From the NCBI RefSeq assembly GCF_021044565.1, contig NZ_CP087997.1, positions 1,302,001 through 1,366,000 of the forward strand: 64,000 bases of DNA, written 5' to 3'. The DNA comes from Subtercola endophyticus. GTDB taxonomy: Bacteria; Actinomycetota; Actinomycetes; Actinomycetales; Microbacteriaceae. The notes beneath the pieces are model-generated. The model was given only the letters and a program-made list of their open reading frames with translations, ran no database searches and was not told the DNA's origin. This document shows, one piece after another, positions 58,228 through 64,000 of the stretch. Each line of letters starts with the position of its first letter. The first letter of the stretch is position 1. Both the position numbers and the translations under genes were made by a program.

Positions 58228-59224
58228 AGTCGCGCGGGCGCCAGGGCTCTGAGCCACCCGAGCCCGCGGTGCCGCCGCCCGAAGCGGGGCCGTCGCCGCG
58301 CTTGCGCAGGTAGCGCTCGAACTCCTGCGCGATGGCCTCGCCGCTCGCCTCGGGCGAATCGACGGTGTCGCGGGCCTGCTCGAGCTGCTGGATGTACGAC
58401 GCCATCTCTTCGTCTTCACCCGCGAGGGAGTTGATGCCGGTCTCCCAGGCCTCGGCCTCCTCGACGAGCTCACCGCGCGGAATGTCGATGCCGATCAGGC
58501 TCTCGAGCTTCTGGATGAGCGCGAGCGTCGCCTTCGGAGAGGGCGCGTTGTGCACGTAGTGGGGAACGGAGGCCCACATGGTGAGCGTCGGGATGTTCGC
58601 CTGCTCGGCCGCATCGGCCAGCACGCTGAGTATGCCCACGGGGCCTTCGTAGGTGCTGCGTTCGAGGTCGAGCTCGGAGCGCACGGCGGCGTTCTCGCTC
58701 GTCGAGTAGACGCTGATGGGGCGGGTGTGCGGTACGTCGGCCAGCATGGCGCCGAGAAAGACGATGCCCGAGACGCCGGCGTCGACCGCGACGTTCAGCA
58801 CCTCGCTGGTGAATCGTTTCCAGCCGCGCGACGGCTCGGTACCGATGAGCAAGAAGATGTTGCCGGCCTGCGCGGGCAACGGCGACTCGTCGGGTGTCTC
58901 GTCGGATGCCTCGACGGCAGCGTCGGATTCGGCACCGAGCGCCCCGCTCGCCGGGCCGAAGATCGTGGCCGTCGGCCAGACGAGGATGCGCTGCCCGTCG
59001 TCGTCGAATTCGTTCGTCGGGCGATTGAACTGATAGTCGAAGTAGTCCTCGGAGTCGATGTCGGCGATGGTCGCCAGGTCGAGCTCGTCTTTCACCATGC
59101 GAACGGCACCCGTCGCGGCTTCTCCCGCGTCGTTCCAGCCCTCGAACGCGACGACCATCAGTCGACCGCTCAAGAATTCTTTGCTGCGCGCGTCGTCGCC
59201 GGGCGCCTCGTTGCCGTAAACCAC
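58226..59224 (-). CDS. PAC2-family protein
   Basis: A 332-residue protein of the PAC2 (proteasome assembly chaperone-like) family common in actinobacteria. The family start LMVVAFEGWNDAGEAATGAV is followed by DYQFNRPTNEF, and the later SGIVFLGAMLADVPHTRP and WASVPHYVHNAPSPKATLALI are typical. The last 40 residues are Gly/Ser-rich. It is located near mshC and trmI, as in mycobacteria; its function in bacteria is not known. Confidence 0.9.
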   Translation of the reverse strand: MVYGNEAPGDDARSKEFLSGRLMVVAFEGWNDAGEAATGAVRMVKDELDLATIADIDSEDYFDYQFNRPTNEFDDDGQRILVWPTATIFGPASGALGAESDAAVEASDETPDESPLPAQAGNIFLLIGTEPSRGWKRFTSEVLNVAVDAGVSGIVFLGAMLADVPHTRPISVYSTSENAAVRSELDLERSTYEGPVGILSVLADAAEQANIPTLTMWASVPHYVHNAPSPKATLALIQKLESLIGIDIPRGELVEEAEAWETGINSLAGEDEEMASYIQQLEQARDTVDSPEASGEAIAQEFERYLRKRGDGPASGGGTAGSGGSEPWRPRD

Positions 59225-59385
59225 CGTTTAGTTCGACCTCTGCTTGCTTGCTGTGCCGTGCCATCGCCCGTTTGGGGATTGTTCAAGGATAGGCCGTCGG
59301 GCCTGCGGAGGGGATGAGAGGTCGTGCTCACCCGCGGCGGTCGTGATCACCAGGTCGTCAGGCAGTGCCGGTAGGCTGGCATCCC

Positions 59386-60072
59386 GTGACCGAACTGTAC
59401 CCCGCCGCCGTTCTCTGGGATCTCGATGGCACGCTCGTCGACACCGAGCCCTACTGGATGAACGCCCAGACCGCCCTCATCGAATCGTACGGCGGAAGCT
59501 GGTCGCATGAAGAGGCGATGGATCTGGTCGGATCCGGCCTCTGGCGCACCGCCCAGACCATGCAACGCCATGGTGTCACGCTCAGCGAAGACGACATCGT
59601 CTCCCTGCTGAGCGAGCAGGTGATGCAGCAGATCAGCGTGAGTGTGCCCTGGCGACCCGGCGCGAAAGAGCTTCTGCTGGCTATTCGGCAGTCGGGCATC
59701 CCGACCGCACTCGTAACGATGTCGATCGGCCGCATGGCCGCGCACGTGGTGTCGTTCATTCCGTTCGACGCCTTCGATGTCGTGGTGTCGGGTGACCGTG
59801 TCACGAACGCGAAGCCGCACCCCGAGGCGTACCTGCTGGCCGCGGCAGAACTCGGGGTCGACGCCGCCGACTGCATCGCCCTCGAAGACTCGATCGCCGG
59901 TGTCGCCTCGGCGGCCGCCGCCGGAGTGCTCACCGTCGGAGTGCCGCACTTGCTCTCGCTCGACGAGAGCCCGGCCGACGTGCTGTGGCCGACACTAGCG
60001 GGCCGCGGGGTCGACGACCTCGCGCAGCTGGCGACCGCGCGAGCCACACGCCGAGCAGGAGCCGCCTCATGA
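59386..60072 (+). CDS. HAD-family hydrolase
   Basis: A 228-residue haloacid-dehalogenase phosphatase of the beta-phosphoglucomutase/phosphatase subtype. Motif I LWDLDGTLVDTEPYW, cap domain about residues 17-85, motif II VTMSIG, motif III lysine in NAKPHPEAYLLAA and motif IV ALEDSIAGVASAAAAG. The substrate is unknown. GTG start chosen (TELYPAAVLWDLDG); the ATG of trmI overlaps its stop. Confidence 0.92.
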   Translation: MTELYPAAVLWDLDGTLVDTEPYWMNAQTALIESYGGSWSHEEAMDLVGSGLWRTAQTMQRHGVTLSEDDIVSLLSEQVMQQISVSVPWRPGAKELLLAIRQSGIPTALVTMSIGRMAAHVVSFIPFDAFDVVVSGDRVTNAKPHPEAYLLAAAELGVDAADCIALEDSIAGVASAAAAGVLTVGVPHLLSLDESPADVLWPTLAGRGVDDLAQLATARATRRAGAAS

Positions 60073-61085
60073 ACAGCACCTTCAGCGGGCCGTTCCGCGC
60101 CGGCGACCGGGTTCAGCTCACCGGGCCGAAAGGCAAGCTCAACAGCATCAGCCTCGAGCCCGGCAGCACCTTTCACACCCACCACGGCTTCATCGCGCAC
60201 GACGACCTGATCGGGCAGCCCGACGGCACCGTCGTCGCGAACTCCGTCGGCGTCGAATACCTCGCACTGCGACCGCTGCTCACCGACTTCGTCATGGCCA
60301 TGCCGCGTGGCGCGGCCATCATCTATCCCAAAGACGCGGCGCAGATTCTGGCGCAGGCCGACGTCTTTCCCGGCGCAACGGTCGTCGAGGCCGGCGTCGG
60401 CTCCGGCGCTCTCTCGCTCTGGCTGCTGCGCGCGCTGGGGGCGGATGGCCGGCTCTCGTCATTCGAACGGCGCGACGAATTCGCCGTGATCGCCCGAGAG
60501 AACGTGGCGGCCTTCCTGGGCTACGACCCGGGCAATTGGAACGTCACGGTCGGCGATCTGGCCGAGGCTCTGCCGAACATCCACCCCGACTCGAGCGTGG
60601 ATCGTGTGATTCTTGACATGCTCGCGCCCTGGGAGTGCATCGAGGCGGTCGCCGACGCGCTCAAGCCCGGCGGAGTAGTGCTCTGCTACGTGGCGACGGT
60701 CACGCAGCTCTCTCGCGTCACCGAAACGATTCGCAGCACTGGCCTGTTCACCAACCCCGACCCGAGCGAGACCATGGTTCGCACCTGGCATGTCGAGGGT
60801 CTCGCGGTGCGGCCGGACCACCGGATGATCGGGCACACCGGCTTTCTCGTCACCGCGCGTCGACTCGCCCCCGGTGCCGTTCTGCCCGAGTTGAAGCGTC
60901 GCGCCTCGAAGTCGGAATACTCCGACGACGACGTCGAGGCCTGGACCCCGGGAGCCCTGGGCGAACGCGGAATCAGCCCCAAGAGTCTGCGCAAACGGGT
61001 TCGGCAAGCGGGAGCGAGCGCCGCCGTCGCACGCGAACGCGAACGGGAGACGAACGAGCTCTCAGAAACCGATCTATTAGAATAG
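60069..61085 (+). CDS. trmI: tRNA (adenine-58-N1)-methyltransferase TrmI
   Basis: Makes m1A58 in tRNA. The 338-residue class I methyltransferase starts with a short beta-barrel domain (GPFRAGDRVQLTGPKGKLNSI) and has the SAM loop VVEAGVGSGALSLWLLRALG, motif II FERRDEFAVIARENV and motif IV-like DRVILDMLAPWE. The tail is basic (KSLRKRVRQAG). ATG overlaps the HAD stop. In most actinobacteria the Pup-proteasome genes follow; here the next gene is an FKBP-like lipoprotein 77 bp away. Confidence 0.95.
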   Translation: MNSTFSGPFRAGDRVQLTGPKGKLNSISLEPGSTFHTHHGFIAHDDLIGQPDGTVVANSVGVEYLALRPLLTDFVMAMPRGAAIIYPKDAAQILAQADVFPGATVVEAGVGSGALSLWLLRALGADGRLSSFERRDEFAVIARENVAAFLGYDPGNWNVTVGDLAEALPNIHPDSSVDRVILDMLAPWECIEAVADALKPGGVVLCYVATVTQLSRVTETIRSTGLFTNPDPSETMVRTWHVEGLAVRPDHRMIGHTGFLVTARRLAPGAVLPELKRRASKSEYSDDDVEAWTPGALGERGISPKSLRKRVRQAGASAAVARERERETNELSETDLLE

Positions 61086-61162
61086 GCCCGCTCGCCTGGT
61101 GCTCCGATGTTCTCCGTGCACCCGAATCGCCCGAGCGTAAAACTTTTGTGAAATGAGGATCC

Positions 61163-62119
61163 GTGCGTAAGTCCGTCGCGCTCATCGTGGCCGCAGGCCT
61201 GCTCGTCACCCTGGCCGGGTGCAGTTCGTCGTCTGACGCCGCCTCCGGGTGCACGACCGAAGCGAGCAGCGGCGCTGCCTCGAACCAGATCTCGGCGACG
61301 ACGAACCCGCAAGACCCGGCCGGAACGTTCGGCAAGGCGCCGACCCTCACGGTCGGTACTCCGCTCGACACCCCGACGACGCAGTCCACGACGCTCATCA
61401 AGGGAACGGGCCCGACGCTGCCGACCGGCGGAGTGGTGAGCCTCGACTTCGTGCTCGTCGACTCGACAACGGGCGCCACTATTTCGAAGACGCCGTTCGA
61501 CGGCAGCTCCTATCTCATCTCGGCCGTCTCGTCTGTCGGTCTGCCGGGTCTCGAGAAGGCGCTCGCCTGCGCCAGAGAAGGTTCGCGTCTGGCCATTGCG
61601 ATTGCGCCTGCTGACGGCCTCGGCGCCAGCACGACCTCCACCGTCGCCGCGACCGACACCCTCGCGATGATCGTCGACGTGCGAGCCGCCATCCCTGCTC
61701 GCGCCGACGGCGCCGTTCAGGTTGCGCAGGCCGGCTTCCCGAGCGTGGCCCTCGGCCCCGACGGCCGCCCCGGCATCACCATCCCCTCCGGAAGCACACC
61801 GACCGAGGCCAAGACGGCCGTGCTGAAGAAGGGCGACGGGGCCACCGTCGCCGCCGGAGACGGTGTGTGGGTGCAGTACACGGCCGTTTCGTACACCACG
61901 AAGCAGGTCACGGCCTCGACGTGGAAAGACGGCGCGCCCGTACAGGTCACCGCCTCGACGACAGCGTCGACAACCGGCGTCACGGTGCCCGACCTCATCG
62001 GCCAGACCGTCGGTTCGCAGTACATCTCCATCGTGCCTCCCGCCAGCGGCAGCACTGACGCCACCGCGTGGGTCGTCGACGTACTGGGCATCACCCCGGT
62101 CGTGCAGCAGAGCCAGTAG
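61163..62119 (+). CDS. FKBP-like lipoprotein
   Basis: A 318-residue exported lipoprotein. Residues 1-20 are a lipoprotein signal with lipobox LAGC (Cys20). Two FKBP-like domains follow, about 80-165 (LIKGTGPTLPTGGVVSLDFVLV and LPGLEKALACAREGSRLAIAIAPADGLG) and about 215-318 (VLKKGDGATVAAGDGVWVQYTAVSY and VPDLIGQTVGSQYISIVPPASG). Several residues usual in the FKBP active pocket (FDSS-type and VIPGW-type) are replaced, so prolyl-isomerase activity is doubtful. It lies just upstream of pafB, its usual place. Confidence 0.85.
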   Translation: MRKSVALIVAAGLLVTLAGCSSSSDAASGCTTEASSGAASNQISATTNPQDPAGTFGKAPTLTVGTPLDTPTTQSTTLIKGTGPTLPTGGVVSLDFVLVDSTTGATISKTPFDGSSYLISAVSSVGLPGLEKALACAREGSRLAIAIAPADGLGASTTSTVAATDTLAMIVDVRAAIPARADGAVQVAQAGFPSVALGPDGRPGITIPSGSTPTEAKTAVLKKGDGATVAAGDGVWVQYTAVSYTTKQVTASTWKDGAPVQVTASTTASTTGVTVPDLIGQTVGSQYISIVPPASGSTDATAWVVDVLGITPVVQQSQ

Positions 62120-62195
62120 CACTCGCCGTCGGCGAGGAGCGACGCCCAGAGCGCAATCGGCCACCCCGGGCATCCGTGCGCCGTAGAATTCTGGG

Positions 62196-63239
62196 GTGGC
62201 TAGCGACAACCCTGGGGCAGCGCCCGTTCCCGTCGAAGAACGGTTGTTCAGTCTTGTGCTCGCGCTGCTCGCGAGCGAGGCGGGGCTGACGAAGAACGAC
62301 ATTCTGTCCACCGTGCAGGGCTATCGTCAGAAGTTCGCCTTCGCCGGTGACAACGCGAGCCTCGAGCGGCAGTTCGAGCGCGACAAAGACGACATCCGCG
62401 AACTCGGCGTACCCCTCGAGACCATCGAGCCGCTCGACGAGCCGGGCAGCAACCACAACCTGCGCTATCGCATTCCGAAAGGCGCATACGACCTGCCGGC
62501 CGATATCTCGTTCTCGTCCGACGAGATCGCGCTACTGAACCTCGCCGCGATGGCCTGGCGCGAGGGATCGCTCTCCCGCGAATCCCGGCACGCCCTGCTC
62601 AAGCTGCAATCGTTGGGCATCGACTCCATCGAGCCTGTGCTCGGTTACGCCCCTCGCATCCGCACCCGCGAAGCGGCCTTCGACCCGCTGACGGATGCCC
62701 TGAGCCGCCGTGTGCTCGTACGCTTCTCGTACCTCAAACCGGGCGATCTGGTTCCCCGTGAACGCACCGTCGCGCCGCTGTCTGTCGTGCAGCACGAGGG
62801 CCGCTGGCACGTGCAGGGAATCGACCAGAACGTGCACGAACCCCGCACCTTTCTGCTCTCCCGAATCGTGGGGCCGGTCACCCGAACCCGCACGAGCTTC
62901 GTCAGCGACGACACCCACTCCGCCGAGACGGCACTCGCCCAGCTCGACGAGATCTGGCAGCGCAACCGTGCCGTGGTGCGGGTGCGCCCGAACTCCGATG
63001 CCGAGACACGGCTGCTGAAGAAGCGCGGCAGCTCGCGCGACGAGGGCGCCGCCCAATCCGACGAGATCACCCTGCACTTCACCGACCTGCACTTGCTTGC
63101 CGACGAACTGGCCGGATTCGGCCCAGAGGTCTTTGTGGTCGCGCCCGGTGACCTTCGTGACGCCGTTCGGCGGCGACTCGAGCTGACCGTCGCGACGCAC
63201 CAGCCCGAAGGAGTGGAGCATGCCGAAAAGACCTTCTGA
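62196..63239 (+). CDS. pafB: WYL-domain transcription factor PafB
   Basis: A 347-residue DNA-damage-response regulator that works with PafC. N-terminal winged helix (ERLFSLVLALLASEAGLTKNDILSTVQGY), a linker, the WYL domain (RRVLVRFSYLKPGD, with WYL-type LSVVQHEGRWHVQGIDQNVHEPRTF) and the WCX C-terminal extension. In mycobacteria PafBC activates LexA-independent repair genes. GTG start; the C-terminal end overlaps pafC by 20 bp. Confidence 0.95.
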   Translation: MASDNPGAAPVPVEERLFSLVLALLASEAGLTKNDILSTVQGYRQKFAFAGDNASLERQFERDKDDIRELGVPLETIEPLDEPGSNHNLRYRIPKGAYDLPADISFSSDEIALLNLAAMAWREGSLSRESRHALLKLQSLGIDSIEPVLGYAPRIRTREAAFDPLTDALSRRVLVRFSYLKPGDLVPRERTVAPLSVVQHEGRWHVQGIDQNVHEPRTFLLSRIVGPVTRTRTSFVSDDTHSAETALAQLDEIWQRNRAVVRVRPNSDAETRLLKKRGSSRDEGAAQSDEITLHFTDLHLLADELAGFGPEVFVVAPGDLRDAVRRRLELTVATHQPEGVEHAEKTF

Positions 63240-64000
63240 ACGGGCATCCACCCCGGCCGCCCGCACCTCGTTCGTGCACGCCCAAGACAAGCTCGCCTTT
63301 CTGCTGTCGCTGGTGCCGTATCTGCTCGACCGCGAGCGGGTCACGGTGAGCGAAGCTGCAGCGCACTTCGACGTGAGCGAGGAGCAGGTGCGCGAAGCGG
63401 TGCGGCTCATTGCCGTTTCAGGTGTTCCGGGTGACACGGCCCATTACCAGCACAGCGACCTTTTCGACATCGCCTGGGATGCGTTCGAAGAGAACGACGA
63501 GATTCAGATCACCCACCGCGTGGCGCTCGACGACTCGCCACGGTTCTCGGCGCGCGAGGCCGCCGCCCTCATTGCGGGACTGCAATACCTGCAGGCGCTG
63601 CCAGAGACTCTCGACAGCTCGGTGCTCACGTCGTTGATGGCGAAGTTGTCGCGCGGAGCATCCGAGGCCCCCAGCCAAGTCGCCGTTGCCCGCTCGGAGG
63701 CGAGCGACAGTCTGCTGACCATCCGCTCGGCCGTTGCGGCGGGCCGGCAGATCGAATTCGACTATGTGAGTTCCAGAGGCGACCGCGAGCACCGTATCGT
63801 CGACCCGCTGCGCATCGATTCGAACAACGAGGACTGGTATCTGAGGGGCTGGTGTCACACCCGGCAGGGCATTCGCACCTTTCGGCTCGACCGCATGGCC
63901 GAACTCACCCAGACGGATGCCCCGAACACCTACAGCCCCGGCGACCTGCCGTTGCCCGACAGCCTCTTCGACGGCTCGGGCGAGACGCAGGGGGTCGTGC
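63220..64000 (+). CDS. pafC: WYL-domain transcription factor PafC, 5' part
   Basis: The first 260 codons of PafC; the frame runs past the right edge with no stop. It begins MPKRPSERASTPAARTSFVHAQD, then a winged-helix (LAFLLSLVPYLLDRERVTVSEAAAHFDVSEEQVREAVRLI) and a WYL domain (IEFDYVSSRGDREHRIVDPLRIDSNNEDWYLRGWCHTRQGIRTFRLDRM). The start lies inside the pafB end, so the two subunits of the regulator are translated together. The WCX domain lies outside the window. Confidence 0.95.
   Translation, partial: MPKRPSERASTPAARTSFVHAQDKLAFLLSLVPYLLDRERVTVSEAAAHFDVSEEQVREAVRLIAVSGVPGDTAHYQHSDLFDIAWDAFEENDEIQITHRVALDDSPRFSAREAAALIAGLQYLQALPETLDSSVLTSLMAKLSRGASEAPSQVAVARSEASDSLLTIRSAVAAGRQIEFDYVSSRGDREHRIVDPLRIDSNNEDWYLRGWCHTRQGIRTFRLDRMAELTQTDAPNTYSPGDLPLPDSLFDGSGETQGVV

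Overview
The window is an ordinary-looking stretch of actinobacterial chromosome. High GC, SD-led ATG/GTG starts, RbpA, WhiA, mycothiol ligase MshC, PafB/PafC, an F420-type (deazaflavin) oxidoreductase, DUF3099 and zinc-free L31 point to Actinomycetota. The gene order (uvrB-XRE-uvrA-uvrC-rapZ-whiA, the tkt-tal-pgi-zwf-opcA-pgl operon, sufBD-Rieske-sufC-sufT) fits Microbacteriaceae best; the genus cannot be told from sequence alone. I see no prophage, insertion sequence, CRISPR array, rRNA or integron. One tRNA (Leu, GAG) is present.

Layout. 1-8.2 kb: excision repair (uvrB 3' end, uvrA, uvrC) around a small XRE regulator, then rapZ and whiA. 8.3-12.9 kb: sodA, glycolysis (gapA-pgk-tpiA), secG, rbpA. 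12.9-22.5 kb: a secreted beta-propeller protein, then a minus-strand pentose-phosphate operon (tkt, tal, pgi, zwf, opcA, pgl). 22.6-29.7 kb: heme O/heme A synthesis (ctaB, ctaA) leading into a SUF iron-sulfur cluster operon. 29.8-35.4 kb: a leucine-rich-repeat protein, an ABC-F ATPase, an ECF sigma factor with a membrane partner, two small proteins, and a FabG-type reductase. 35.5-45.8 kb: serB, glycogen genes glgC/glgA, an ABC ATPase, rpmE2, a DnaQ-like exonuclease, trehalose synthase, a hydrolase, a glycosyltransferase and a phosphatase. 45.8-54.4 kb: Sir2, SpoU methyltransferase, SGNH hydrolase, an Ada-AlkA fusion, a helicase, an aldo/keto reductase, a deazaflavin oxidoreductase, a cold-shock protein and tRNA-Leu. 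54.4-64 kb: M20 peptidase, uppP, mshC, PAC2 protein, HAD phosphatase, trmI, an FKBP-like lipoprotein, pafB and the start of pafC. The last block is the usual neighbourhood of the Pup-proteasome genes, which are absent here.

Most interesting signals. (1) Five intergenic palindromes with about 19-bp arms, different arm sequences but the same design. Two of them (6078-6144 and 40081-40147) share an identical 29-nt spacer length, a conserved core, and an inner hairpin with a compensatory base-pair change. Every convergent gene gap longer than about 25 nt holds one. (2) A strong window-wide excess of GGATGC over GGACGC (about 106 versus about 11 on both strands by eye). (3) Palindromic operators overlapping predicted -10 boxes upstream of ctaA and of the secreted propeller gene. 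(4) A 9-bp coding repeat in the Ada-AlkA linker. (5) A 25-bp tandem duplication with a perfect 12-bp hairpin after tRNA-Leu. Counts and palindromes were found by eye and not by computation.
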